Of a stretch of DNA of 16,943 nucleotides, positions 5,716 through 13,032 are shown one piece after another. Under the pieces are notes generated by a model. The model saw nothing but the letters and a program-made list of their open reading frames with translations, ran no database searches and was not told the DNA's origin. This stretch comes from Anaeroplasmataceae bacterium (GTDB taxonomy: Bacteria > Bacillota_I > Bacilli_A > Acholeplasmatales > Anaeroplasmataceae), in assembly GCA_020025015.1 (NCBI GenBank), contig JAHHSV010000032.1:1-16943 (forward strand), given 5' to 3'. The position numbers were made by a program, and so were the translations under genes. How positions within the stretch are numbered: the stretch's first letter is position 1; the number at the start of each line of letters is the position of its first letter.

Positions 5716-6813
5716 ATGAAGATTTTTAAAAGAGTATTAGGAATTATACTTTCCCTAGTTTTAGTAGTCCTACTAGTCGTTGTAGGCTATGTAATTTATA
5801 TGGAGGCTTCCTATTATCGTATTGATGATAAGCAGAAGCTTGAGGTTGAAAACAACCAGAATAAGCTAGTAGCTAGGAACGAGGAATATAGTATTACTAG
5901 CTATAATGTAGGCTTTGGGGCCTATAGCCAGGATTACACCTTCTTTATGGATAGTGGAACCGATAAGGATGGGGTTGTAACCTATGGTAAGCATTCACGT
6001 GCGCGCTCAAAGGAAGAATGCCAAAGAAATATTGATGGTTCAATTGGCTTTTTAAAGGAATTAAATTCTGACTTTATGCTAATTCAAGAGGTTGATGTTA
6101 AGGCGCATCGTTCACATTTTATTGACCAGCTAGATTATATGAAAAAGGCCTTTGGTGAGTATGGCTCAACATTTGGCTTAAATTTCCATTCCCCATATCT
6201 TGCCTATCCCTTCGATGAGCCTCATGGCTCAGTTGATGCAGGCCTATTATCATTATTCAGATATCAGGTTGATTTTTCTGAAAGAAGATCACTTCCAGTT
6301 ACTACACATTGGATTAATAAATTGGCTGAATTAGACCGTTCATTTACGACTAATCGTTTAAAGATTACAGGTAGTGATAAGGAGCTAGTAATAATTAATA
6401 TTCATATGTCAGCCTATGATACAGAGGGCTATCGTGATAAGCAATTAAAGATGCTAAATGAGCTTTTAGCAATGGAAAAGGAAGCTGGAAACTATGTTAT
6501 AGTTGGTGGTGATTTTAACCATGATGTTTCTAATTCCCTTGATGCCTTTAAGACAGAGCAGCAAAAGCGTACTGATATTCCAAGAATTACCGATGATGAT
6601 TTAACAGCTGGCTTTAGCTTTGCGGATGCTAAAAATAATGCGCCAAGCGTAAGAAACTGTAATATTCCATTTGTTAAGGATCACACCTATACCTATGTTT
6701 GTGATGGTTTCATTCTTTCTGATAACATTAAGGTTAATAGCATTGAAAATGTTGATAAGCAATTTTTATATAGCGATCACAATCCAGTGCATTTAAAATT
6801 TGAATTGAAGTAA
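5716..6813 (+). CDS. Membrane-anchored endonuclease/exonuclease/phosphatase (EEP) family protein
   Basis: This 365-residue protein has a short basic N-terminus (MKIFKR) and one hydrophobic helix (about 7-28), likely an uncleaved anchor that places the catalytic domain outside the cell. The domain has the DNase I/EEP signature residues: Asn64 (TSYNVGFG), Glu125 (LIQEVD, metal ligand), His230 (INIHMSAYD), Asp266 and Asn268 (GGDFNHD), and Asp354-His355 (YSDHNPV). EEP enzymes are Mg-dependent phosphodiesterases or phosphomonoesterases acting on nucleic acids, sphingomyelin or phosphoinositides. The residues show catalytic competence but not the substrate. It has its own promoter and terminator and forms a single-gene unit. 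An extracellular nuclease or lipid phosphodiesterase role is a guess from the anchor and fold. CGT Arg codons are commoner than in the unit at 1798-4798. Confidence 0.85.
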   Translation: MKIFKRVLGIILSLVLVVLLVVVGYVIYMEASYYRIDDKQKLEVENNQNKLVARNEEYSITSYNVGFGAYSQDYTFFMDSGTDKDGVVTYGKHSRARSKEECQRNIDGSIGFLKELNSDFMLIQEVDVKAHRSHFIDQLDYMKKAFGEYGSTFGLNFHSPYLAYPFDEPHGSVDAGLLSLFRYQVDFSERRSLPVTTHWINKLAELDRSFTTNRLKITGSDKELVIINIHMSAYDTEGYRDKQLKMLNELLAMEKEAGNYVIVGGDFNHDVSNSLDAFKTEQQKRTDIPRITDDDLTAGFSFADAKNNAPSVRNCNIPFVKDHTYTYVCDGFILSDNIKVNSIENVDKQFLYSDHNPVHLKFELK

Positions 6814-6851
6814 AAAAAAGAATCTTCAGGATTTCCTGAAGATTCTTTTTT
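6814..6851. terminator. Bidirectional terminator between convergent genes
   Basis: A 17-bp perfect stem (AAAAAAG then AATCTTCAGG, 6814-6830, with its complement at 6835-6851) has an ATTT loop and A/T-run flanks. It serves the EEP gene on the plus strand and the arsR-family gene on the minus strand, whose stop codon (6850-6852) overlaps the stem. Confidence 0.92.
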
Positions 6852-7221
6852 AGGTATTGTCTTCCTCTTTAATATGCTCTAGGGCAATTTCAAGGATTGA
6901 TTTAACATGATTATCATCTAATTCATAGTAAACGGTTTTACCATCTCTAGTTGCTTTAACAAGCTTGTTAACCTTTAAAACCTTTAGCTGATGGCTAACT
7001 GCTGAGATGCTCATATTTAAAACGCAGGATAAATCAGAAACACAAAGCTTTCCTGCTGCTTCAAGGCTCATTAAAAGCTTTAGCCTTGTCTCATCACCCA
7101 TGACCTTATAGAAATCAGCCATGCCATTTATTTCAGTAGAAGAGGGATAATGCTTTTTAACCTCGTCAATTCTTTTTAGGTGTTCGGCGCCTGCGCCACA
7201 TTTAGGACAAATCTTTTCCAA
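6850..7221 (-). CDS. CadC/SmtB-like ArsR-family metal-sensing repressor
   Basis: This 123-residue winged-helix repressor is transcribed away from the efflux genes it probably controls. It contains MGDETRLKLL, the helix-turn-helix CVSDLSCVLNMSISAVSHQLKVL (about 60-82) and the wing GKTVYYELDD. Metal ligands visible: an N-terminal pair Cys5/Cys8 (CPKC) and Cys60 in KLCVSD, the first Cys of the ArsR/CadC ELCVCD box (the second is Ser62). The C-terminal helix has the alpha5 set Asp103, His105, His116 and Glu119, the D/H/H/E pattern known from CadC. Metal release from DNA by Zn, Cd or Pb is expected. The start is taken as TTG at 7221, eight bases after AGGAG (7234-7230); the in-frame GTG at 7230 overlaps that site and is unlikely. 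The minus-strand promoter -10 is at 7247-7242. Confidence 0.88.
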   Translation of the reverse strand: MEKICPKCGAGAEHLKRIDEVKKHYPSSTEINGMADFYKVMGDETRLKLLMSLEAAGKLCVSDLSCVLNMSISAVSHQLKVLKVNKLVKATRDGKTVYYELDDNHVKSILEIALEHIKEEDNT

Positions 7222-7241
7222 TTTAATCACTCCTTGCTTAT

Positions 7242-7247
7242 ATTATA
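7242..7247 (-). promoter_or_regulatory. Minus-strand -10 of the arsR-family gene
   Basis: Read on the minus strand, 7247-7242 is TATAAT, about 21 bases before the TTG start. No good -35 is seen. The plus-strand TTGACA begins 25 bp away, so the two promoters lie back to back and one repressor could control both. Confidence 0.55.
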
Positions 7248-7272
7248 CTAGTTTTTTTCCTTTTTTAAAGAG

Positions 7273-7301
7273 TTGACAATTTTCGGATCTTAGTTTAAAA
7301 T
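7273..7301 (+). promoter_or_regulatory. Promoter of the metal efflux genes
   Basis: A consensus TTGACA (7273-7278) and TAAAAT (7296-7301) are separated by 17 bp, the best-matched promoter in the window. A strong promoter masked by a repressor is expected for metal-inducible efflux. Confidence 0.85.
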
Positions 7302-7304
7302 ATA

Positions 7305-7330
7305 TTTGAATGGTTGTTCAAGTGTTCAAA
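7305..7330. promoter_or_regulatory. ArsR/SmtB-type operator
   Basis: TTTGAA at 7305-7310 faces TTCAA at 7317-7321 (6-base gap), and a further TTCAAA lies at 7325-7330. The arrangement TTGAA-N6-TTCA-N4-TTCAAA resembles the SmtB/CadC-class operator. It starts four bases after the -10 and covers the transcription start, so a bound repressor would block initiation. It ends inside the AAAGGAG ribosome site of the HMA gene. Confidence 0.75.
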
Positions 7331-7341
7331 GGAGTGGTATC

Positions 7342-7563
7342 ATGAAAAAGAAATTTAAAATGGAAAATTTAGATTGTGCAAACTGTGCACGTAAGATGGC
7401 TGATGGTATTAATAAAATTGAAGGATGCATCAGCTGTAATATTAACTTTATGGCTCAAAAAATTACAATCGAAGCTGAAGAGGCTGATTTTGCAAGAGTT
7501 TTAGGTGAGGCTGAAAAGGTTGTAAAAAATATTCATTCTAATACAAGAATAGTAGAGGCTTAA
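7342..7563 (+). CDS. Free-standing heavy-metal-associated (HMA) domain protein
   Basis: This 73-residue single-domain protein has a ferredoxin-like beta-alpha-beta fold, with the metal loop MENLDCANCARKM (Cys12 and Cys15) where HMA proteins carry GMxCxxC. A second Cys pair, Cys29 and Cys32 (GCISC), follows in the next strand and is not universal. It resembles the N-terminal HMA domain of ZntA/CadA or the chaperone CopZ. It sits three bases before an ATPase that lacks any N-terminal HMA domain, so it is best read as a detached metal-delivery or sensing domain. An alternative reading is a general Zn/Cd buffer. ATG 7342 is chosen because AAAGGAG at 7328-7334 precedes it by seven bases; the open frame further upstream runs through the operator. 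Confidence 0.85.
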   Translation: MKKKFKMENLDCANCARKMADGINKIEGCISCNINFMAQKITIEAEEADFARVLGEAEKVVKNIHSNTRIVEA

Positions 7564-7566
7564 TTT

Positions 7567-9411
7567 ATGAAGGCTGAAAAAATATTAATTATTAGAGTTA
7601 TAATAAGCTTAATAATCTTTACTATAAGCCTATTTATCCCTGATATTTGGTATTTAGAGTTAACCCTTTCTTTAATTGCTTATTTAATAATTGGCTACGA
7701 TGTTTTATTAGAAGCCTTGAAAAATATTTGCCATGGTCAGGTTTTCGATGAAAACTTTTTAATGATTGTAGCAACTATTGCCGCCTTTGCAACTCAACAA
7801 TTTAGTGAGGGTGTAATGGTTATGGTCCTATTCCAGATTGGTGAGGGCTTTCAAAGGTATGCTGTTAATAAATCAAGAAAGTCAATAACTGACCTTATGG
7901 ATATTACTCCTGATTATGCGAATAAGGAGGTAGATGGCACTATTACGGTGGTTGATCCAGATACCTTAGAGGTAGGAGATATTATCGTAATTAAGGCTGG
8001 CGAAAGGATTCCAGTTGATGGTAAGGTAATTGAAGGAAGCTCTAGCCTAGATACTAAGAGCTTAACCGGTGAATCTAATTTACGTTATGTTGATATTGGT
8101 GACGAGGTTTTAAGTGGCTGTATTAATAAGACTGGCCTTTTAAGGGTAGAGGTTTTAAAGGAATTTGAGGATAGTACGGCAGCTAAGATTCTTGAGCTTG
8201 TAGAAAATGCCTCAGAGGGTAAGGCTAAAACCGAAAACTTTATTACTAAATTTGCTCGCTATTATACACCTACGGTTGTAATTGCAGCCTTGCTTTTAGC
8301 AATTGTTCCGCCTTTATTTTTAGGTACAGAATATTTTAGTGAATATATTCAGCGTGCTGCGGCCTTTTTAGTTATATCTTGCCCTTGTGCTTTAGTAATT
8401 TCTGTTCCATTAAGCTTTTTTGGGGGAATTGGTGGAGCTTCAAAGCTTGGCATTTTAGTTAAGGGTAGTAATTATCTTGAGCTTTTAAGTAAGACCTCTA
8501 AGGTGGTCTTTGATAAGACTGGTACCTTAACTAAGGGTAACTTTAAGGTTACGATGATTGAAGGTATTAATGCGAGCCAAAATGAGGTTATTAAATATGC
8601 GGCCTTTGCTGAATATTATAGTAATCATCCAATCGCTAAGGCTATTCTTGAGGCCTATAAGGATAAGGTAGATGAGGCTAAAATTACTGATTATAAGGAA
8701 ATATCAGGTGAAGGTATTAGCTATACCTATGATGGTGAAGAGGTATTAGTTGGTAATTATAAGCTTTTAGATAAGCATGAGCTTAGCTTCCATCATGAAA
8801 ATTTAGCTGGTACAGTTATTTATGTTAGTAAAAATAATGTGTATTTAGGCTATCTATTAATTGAGGATGAAATTAAAAATGAGGCCTATGATTTAATTAG
8901 TGATTTAAAGGCCCTACATGTTAAAAAGACAATAATGCTATCGGGTGATAATGAAAATGTTGCTAAGAGCGTTGCGGCTAAATTAAATTTAGATGAGGCC
9001 TATGCTAATTTATTACCTGAGGATAAGGTAAATAAGCTAAAGGAAAATCTAGATAAGAATAGTGTTTTAGCTTATGTTGGTGATGGTATTAATGATGCTC
9101 CAGTATTAATGCAGGCTGATGTTGGAATTGCAATGGGAGCCTTAGGTAGTGATGCGGCAATTGAAGCAGCAGATATTGTTATAATGGATGATAATATTAA
9201 AAAGGTTGCAACCTCTATTAGCCTAGCTAAGAGGGTAATGCTAATTGTATATGAAAATATTATCTTTGCCTTAGGTATAAAATTTGCTGTTTTAATTTTA
9301 GGTGCCTTTGGCTTAGCCTCAATGTGGCTTGCAATCTTTGCGGATGTTGGTGTTGCTATGCTAGCAATTTTAAATGCTATGCGTGCCTTATATGTAAAAA
9401 AGTTTAGATAG
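7567..9411 (+). CDS. P1B-2-type Zn/Cd/Pb-exporting ATPase
   Basis: This 614-residue membrane ATPase pumps divalent soft metals out of the cytoplasm. Visible motifs: TGES actuator loop at 167-170, Cys-Pro-Cys at 272-274 in the sixth helix (ion site), phosphorylated Asp316 in DKTGTLTKG, the His354-Pro355 nucleotide-domain motif (SNHPIAKAI), GEG at 381-383, and GDGINDAP at 505-512. Lys572 in the seventh helix and Asp593 in FADVGVAML of the eighth, with the downstream N-x-x-R, mark the Zn/Cd/Pb (ZntA/CadA) group rather than the copper group. The chain begins almost directly with membrane helices and has no N-terminal HMA domain; that domain is the separate 73-residue gene just upstream. The gap is three bases, so translation is coupled. 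Control by the divergent ArsR-family repressor is expected. The gene symbol is withheld, since CadA and ZntA cannot be separated by sequence alone. Confidence 0.95.
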   Translation: MKAEKILIIRVIISLIIFTISLFIPDIWYLELTLSLIAYLIIGYDVLLEALKNICHGQVFDENFLMIVATIAAFATQQFSEGVMVMVLFQIGEGFQRYAVNKSRKSITDLMDITPDYANKEVDGTITVVDPDTLEVGDIIVIKAGERIPVDGKVIEGSSSLDTKSLTGESNLRYVDIGDEVLSGCINKTGLLRVEVLKEFEDSTAAKILELVENASEGKAKTENFITKFARYYTPTVVIAALLLAIVPPLFLGTEYFSEYIQRAAAFLVISCPCALVISVPLSFFGGIGGASKLGILVKGSNYLELLSKTSKVVFDKTGTLTKGNFKVTMIEGINASQNEVIKYAAFAEYYSNHPIAKAILEAYKDKVDEAKITDYKEISGEGISYTYDGEEVLVGNYKLLDKHELSFHHENLAGTVIYVSKNNVYLGYLLIEDEIKNEAYDLISDLKALHVKKTIMLSGDNENVAKSVAAKLNLDEAYANLLPEDKVNKLKENLDKNSVLAYVGDGINDAPVLMQADVGIAMGALGSDAAIEAADIVIMDDNIKKVATSISLAKRVMLIVYENIIFALGIKFAVLILGAFGLASMWLAIFADVGVAMLAILNAMRALYVKKFR

Positions 9412-9419
9412 TAGATTTT

Positions 9420-9446
9420 GGGCATAGCTAAAAACTATGCCTTTTA
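9420..9446 (+). terminator. Intrinsic terminator of the metal efflux genes
   Basis: GGCATAG (9421-9427) pairs with CTATGCC (9435-9441) around a 7-base A-rich loop, followed by TTTTATTTT. Confidence 0.85.
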
Positions 9447-9482
9447 TTTTACTAAGTCCTTTTAAAAGACACATATTTTTTG

Positions 9483-9488
9483 TATAAT
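9483..9488 (+). promoter_or_regulatory. Promoter -10 of the tmk operon
   Basis: TATAAT at 9483-9488 lies 21 bases before the ATG. The -35 position (9460-9465) reads TTTTAA and is weak. It is the only promoter seen for tmk through rsmI. Confidence 0.6.
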
Positions 9489-9509
9489 GGTTGTATTAAG
9501 GGTGATTTT

Positions 9510-10136
9510 ATGTTTAAAGGAAAATTTATTACTTTTGAAGGTGGCGAATGCACTGGAAAAACAACAATTATAAATGAATTAGCTAAGGATTTAAAGCTAA
9601 AGGGCTACGATGTTATGATAACAAGAGAGCCAGGTGGTATTAATATTGCTGAGCAAATCAGAGATATTATCCTAAATCCAGCTAATACAGCAATGGTACC
9701 TGAAACTGAGGCTTTATTATATGCGGCTAGTAGAATGCAGCATTTAAAGGAAAAGGTCATTCCTGCCTTAGAAAAGGGTATGATTGTTTTATGCGATAGA
9801 TATTTAGATTCATCACTAGTTTATCAGGGCTATGCTCGAGGCTTAGGGGTTGAAAATGTTTTAAGAGCTAACCATTTTGCCTTGGATTATATGCCTGATT
9901 TAACCTTATTTATTGATATTGACCCTAAGATTGCATTAAAGCGTCTAGAAAATCGTCAGGATAAGGTTGATAGATTAGATAGTGAGGGCTTAAGCTTTCA
10001 TGAAAAGGTATATCATGGCTATTTAGAGGTTGCTAAGATGTATCCTAAGCGTATTCAAAGCATTGATGGAACTAAGAGCCTAGCTGAGGTTACAGCTAAT
10101 TGTAAAAATATAGTATTTAATTATTTGGAGAAGTAA
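9510..10136 (+). CDS. tmk: Thymidylate kinase
   Basis: This 208-residue cytosolic enzyme phosphorylates dTMP to dTDP with ATP, the committed step to dTTP. Its P-loop at 11-19 reads GGECTGKTT; Cys14 replaces the Gly, Ala or Asp usually found there. The TREPGG block (about 38-43), the DRYLDSSLVYQGYARGLG dTMP-binding region and an Arg-rich lid (ENRQDKVDRLD) follow in the usual order. The length is normal for the family. ATG 9510 is set by an AAGGGTGAT site at 9498-9506 and by the usual N-terminus (KGKFITFEGG). It leads an operon with the B. subtilis order tmk, holB, ricT, trmN6, rsmI, metG. darA and yaaR, normally between tmk and holB, are absent; holB overlaps by one base. Confidence 0.96.
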   Translation: MFKGKFITFEGGECTGKTTIINELAKDLKLKGYDVMITREPGGINIAEQIRDIILNPANTAMVPETEALLYAASRMQHLKEKVIPALEKGMIVLCDRYLDSSLVYQGYARGLGVENVLRANHFALDYMPDLTLFIDIDPKIALKRLENRQDKVDRLDSEGLSFHEKVYHGYLEVAKMYPKRIQSIDGTKSLAEVTANCKNIVFNYLEK

Positions 10137-11065
10137 TGCGCGAGTTAAATGTTTCTAATAAGGTTATAAATGAAATCTTAAGAGCTAAGGAAAATAAACG
10201 TTTAATGCATGTTTATTTATTCTATGGTAGTGATGAAACGACAATGAGGGATACGGCCTTTGTTTTTGCGGCTAACCTTTATTGTGGTTGCTTAAGCTGT
10301 CCTTTATGTGAAAGTATTTTAGATGATAATCATCTAAACGTTAAATATGTAGGTATTGAAGACGATAAAAATATTATCACGAAGGAGCAAATCAATAGCA
10401 TTACTGATGAATTTATGCAAACAAGCTTAATTGAAGGCCCACGTATCTATATTATCGATGGTATTGATACCTCATCAGTGGCAGCCCAAAATTCCTTATT
10501 AAAATTTATCGAGGATCCTGCAATGCAAGATGAGGTTTATGGTGTTTTAATTGCTAAAAGCATTGATAATGTTTTACCAACTATCCGCTCAAGATGTGGC
10601 TTAATGCATTTTAAGTCTTTAACCAAAGAAGAGGTTACAGATCTATTAGAGGAGGATTATTCAGCTGATGATGCCTTTATTTTAGGTACCTTAGCTAAGA
10701 ATAAGACTGATGCTAAGGAGATATTCATTGATCCTAGCTATCAGACCCTAAAGGAAATGCTTTATGGCTTTTTGGATTTAAATAATCCTAAGGATGCAGT
10801 TTTATTTTATTTAAGCAACGCAAGAATTTCTAATGATTTATTACAAAGCTTTTTAAAGCTTTTAATCAGTGTTTATGAAAGTAGCCTTTATAAGAGAAAA
10901 TTGATTTCAAGCCCAATATATGATAAAATTGATATGATAAATAAACGCTTTTCTCTAAAGGAAAGAGAGAAAAGATTAGAGAATTTATTAGATTTAGAAA
11001 TTAAAACTCATTATAATGTAATAACTAAAAATGTATTACATGAATTAATAGTTTTATTCTTTTAG
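10136..11065 (+). CDS. holB: DNA polymerase III delta' subunit
   Basis: This 309-residue clamp-loader subunit helps open the beta clamp and load it on primed DNA. It has the degenerate P-loop region of delta' (FYGSDETTMRD where ATPases have GxxGxGKT), so it should not hydrolyse ATP. The zinc module is Cys50, Cys52, Cys55 and Cys58 (YCGCLSCPLC). It also has the LLKFIEDP block near 121-128 (LLKxLEEP in the family) and the Ser-Arg-Cys motif at 152-154 (TIRSRC), where delta' keeps the arginine finger that acts on the neighbouring tau subunit. The ATG overlaps the tmk stop (TAATG), with GGAGAAG just before it, so the two genes are translationally coupled. The C-terminal third is poorly conserved, as is usual. 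Confidence 0.93.
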   Translation: MRELNVSNKVINEILRAKENKRLMHVYLFYGSDETTMRDTAFVFAANLYCGCLSCPLCESILDDNHLNVKYVGIEDDKNIITKEQINSITDEFMQTSLIEGPRIYIIDGIDTSSVAAQNSLLKFIEDPAMQDEVYGVLIAKSIDNVLPTIRSRCGLMHFKSLTKEEVTDLLEEDYSADDAFILGTLAKNKTDAKEIFIDPSYQTLKEMLYGFLDLNNPKDAVLFYLSNARISNDLLQSFLKLLISVYESSLYKRKLISSPIYDKIDMINKRFSLKEREKRLENLLDLEIKTHYNVITKNVLHELIVLFF

Positions 11066-11074
11066 GTGGTTTAT

Positions 11075-11896
11075 ATGAACGTTATAAGAGTATGCTTTAA
11101 GCCAGTAGGAAAAAGATATTATTTTAATCCTCGTGGCTTAATTTTAAAAGAGAATACACCAGTAGTTGTTGAAACAATTAGAGGCTTAGAGCTTGGCTAT
11201 ACAGTTGGAGCTGAGGTTCAAATTGAGGATTCTGAGCTTGAGGTTAAAAACATTATTAGAATTGCAACACCTACAGATTTAGAGCAGTTTAATAAGAATA
11301 AGGAAGAAGCTTTAGAGGTTACTAAAAGAGCTAAGGCTGAGGTTAAGAAGCTTAACCTTGATATGAAGGTCTTAGAATCTGAATTTACCCTAGATCACAC
11401 TAAGCTTATAATTTATTTTGAATCTGAGGATCGAGTAGATTTTAGAGAGCTAGTTAAGAATTTAGCGGAAATCTATCATTTACGTATTGAGCTTCGTCAG
11501 GTTGGTAGTAGAGATGGCGCTAAGGTCTTTGGTGGCATTGGTCCATGTGGCTTAGTTGTTTGCTGCAAGAGCTTTATAACTGAGTTTGATACAATTACAG
11601 TTAAGATGGCTAAGAATCAAAATTTAGCCTTAAATCCAGTAAAGATTAGTGGTAACTGTGGTAAATTATTATGCTGCATTAGCTATGAGGATGAAAACTA
11701 TAAGGAATTAAGAAAGGACGCTCCTTCAGTTGGTGAAATTGTTGAAGCTAATGATGGTAGAGCTAAGGTTTTATCCTGTGATCCTTTAAATAAGGTAGTT
11801 AAGGTTAAATATGTAGATGAGCCTGATAAATTTGCTTATCTAAAGTTTGAGGATATTAAATTTACCGGTCATAAGGCGGAAAAGAAATGCCAGTAG
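11075..11896 (+). CDS. ricT: RicT/YaaT, PSP1-domain Fe-S protein
   Basis: This 273-residue PSP1-domain protein corresponds to B. subtilis RicT (YaaT), part of the RicA-RicF-RicT complex that binds [4Fe-4S] clusters and directs RNase Y to mature operon mRNAs; it also affects sporulation and competence there. It has the PSP1 core with GGIGPCGLVVCCKSF and NCGKLLCCISYE, giving Cys158, 163, 164, 195, 200 and 201, and a conserved K-L-N-L-D-M-K-V segment at 92-99. ATG 11075 is chosen because AGGTGG at 11064-11069 precedes it by five bases; the GTG at 11066 overlaps that site. The gene follows holB directly and overlaps trmN6 by ten bases. ricA and ricF are not in the window; they usually lie elsewhere. 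Confidence 0.92.
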   Translation: MNVIRVCFKPVGKRYYFNPRGLILKENTPVVVETIRGLELGYTVGAEVQIEDSELEVKNIIRIATPTDLEQFNKNKEEALEVTKRAKAEVKKLNLDMKVLESEFTLDHTKLIIYFESEDRVDFRELVKNLAEIYHLRIELRQVGSRDGAKVFGGIGPCGLVVCCKSFITEFDTITVKMAKNQNLALNPVKISGNCGKLLCCISYEDENYKELRKDAPSVGEIVEANDGRAKVLSCDPLNKVVKVKYVDEPDKFAYLKFEDIKFTGHKAEKKCQ

Positions 11897-12621
11897 TTAT
11901 TAATGAGCTTTTAGGAAGGCCATTATTAAAGATTTATCAGGATACGGATTGCTTCAATTTTAGCCTAGATTCTATCTTACTTGCTAACTTTGTTAGCATT
12001 CCTAAAAATGCTAAAATGATAGTTGATTTAGGTACAGGTAATGCTCCAATCCCTCTATATTTATCGCTTAGGACAAAAAGTTTAATTTATGGAGTAGAAA
12101 TTCAAAAATATTCCTATGAATTAGCTTTAAAAAGTGTTAAAATTAACTCAAAGGAAGAGCAAATTCATTTGATTAATCATGATTTAAAGGGAATAAGTAA
12201 GAATATTGGACTACATAAGGTAGATATAGTTGTTTCTAATCCCCCATTTTTCAAGGTTGGTGAGGCCCACCAAAATCCTGATATGAGAAAAAATATTGCA
12301 AGGCATGAGATTATGGCAAGCCTTGATGATATAATAAAGGAGGCAGCTCTTTTATTAAACTCTAATGGTATATTTGCTATGGTTCATAGACCAGATAGAT
12401 TATCTGAAATTATTGAAACCCTAAGAAAATATAATTTAGAGCCAAAGCGAATTAGATTAGTTTATCCCCATCTAGAGGATAAGGCTAATCATCTATTAAT
12501 AGAGGCTGTAAGGGATGCTAAGCCAGGTGGTTTAAAGGTTTTAGCACCACTAGTAGTATATGGGAATGATAACAAATGGACAGAAGAGGTCATTAAAATA
12601 TATAATTGTGAGGAGGACTAA
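11887..12621 (+). CDS. trmN6: tRNA1(Val) (adenine37-N6)-methyltransferase, YabB/TrmN6 family
   Basis: This 244-residue class I S-adenosylmethionine-dependent methyltransferase shows an early KIYQDTDCFNFSLDSILLANF segment, the YabB/TrmN6 hallmark. Motif I is VDLGTGNAPIPLYL (about 46-59) for SAM binding, and NPPF at 118-121 is the catalytic motif of N6-adenine/amino methyltransferases. The expected role is N6 methylation of A37 in a valine tRNA, by homology to E. coli TrmN6/YfiC; the substrate in Firmicutes is less certain. The start overlaps the last ten bases of ricT in another frame, where B. subtilis has yabA between them, so yabA is cleanly absent. The ribosome site (AAGGCGG, 11873-11879) is weak, consistent with coupling. 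Confidence 0.88.
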   Translation: MPVVINELLGRPLLKIYQDTDCFNFSLDSILLANFVSIPKNAKMIVDLGTGNAPIPLYLSLRTKSLIYGVEIQKYSYELALKSVKINSKEEQIHLINHDLKGISKNIGLHKVDIVVSNPPFFKVGEAHQNPDMRKNIARHEIMASLDDIIKEAALLLNSNGIFAMVHRPDRLSEIIETLRKYNLEPKRIRLVYPHLEDKANHLLIEAVRDAKPGGLKVLAPLVVYGNDNKWTEEVIKIYNCEED

Positions 12622-12624
12622 TAT

Positions 12625-13032
12625 ATGTTTTTAAGTTATTTGAATCGTAAGGAAAAATTAAAATTTTTGGATTTAGCCGTTTATATGGTTGATATTGATG
12701 GCGAGCCAACAGTAGTAGAAAAAAGAATTTTAAATAAGATGCTAGCTGAGGTTGAGGATGTTAGAGAGGAATATACCTTCCAAAAGACAGCATCAATTGA
12801 GGACACTATTAGCTTCTTCGTTGAATGTAATTCAGTTGTTAAAAATATTGTATATTTAAACCTAGTAACCATTTCAATGGAGGATGACCTATATAATACT
12901 AGCGAGCTATTATTCCTAGAAGGCTTACAAAATAAGTTTGAAATTACTGCAGAAAAGCGTCGTGATTTAATTTCAATCGTTTACGCTGAAAGAGATTTAA
13001 GAGAAAGAGCTTCACGTATTATTAAGGATTAA
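12625..13032 (+). CDS. TerB-like small protein of unknown function
   Basis: This 135-residue acidic, helical, soluble protein has no signal or membrane segment. The N-terminal half reads like a TerB fold: helix LNRKEKLKFLDLAVYM, then DIDGEPTVVEKRIL (Asp23, Asp25, Gly26, Glu27, Glu32), which resembles the aDGe-x(4)-E repeat that binds Ca in KP-TerB. A second, weaker copy (MEDDLYNTSELLFLEGLQNKFEI, 85-107) fits the pseudo-two-fold of TerB. The match is by motif only. It has a strong AGGAGGA site (12611-12617) three bases after the trmN6 stop region, and its own stop overlaps the rsmI start (TAATG), so it is firmly inside the operon. It occupies the place of yazA in B. subtilis but is not GIY-YIG. 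The job is unknown; a link to rRNA/tRNA modification or replication is position-only. Confidence 0.6.
   Translation: MFLSYLNRKEKLKFLDLAVYMVDIDGEPTVVEKRILNKMLAEVEDVREEYTFQKTASIEDTISFFVECNSVVKNIVYLNLVTISMEDDLYNTSELLFLEGLQNKFEITAEKRRDLISIVYAERDLRERASRIIKD

Noticed and set aside
9072..9425. Open frame of 117 codons on the minus strand opposite the P-type ATPase
   Set aside because: It is the antisense shadow of a conserved ATPase region; composition (Ala/Ile/Ser/Lys) follows from the complementary codons.
12681..12872. Short minus-strand open frame opposite the TerB-like gene
   Set aside because: Antisense of a gene with strong ribosome site and tight operon packing; no signals of its own.
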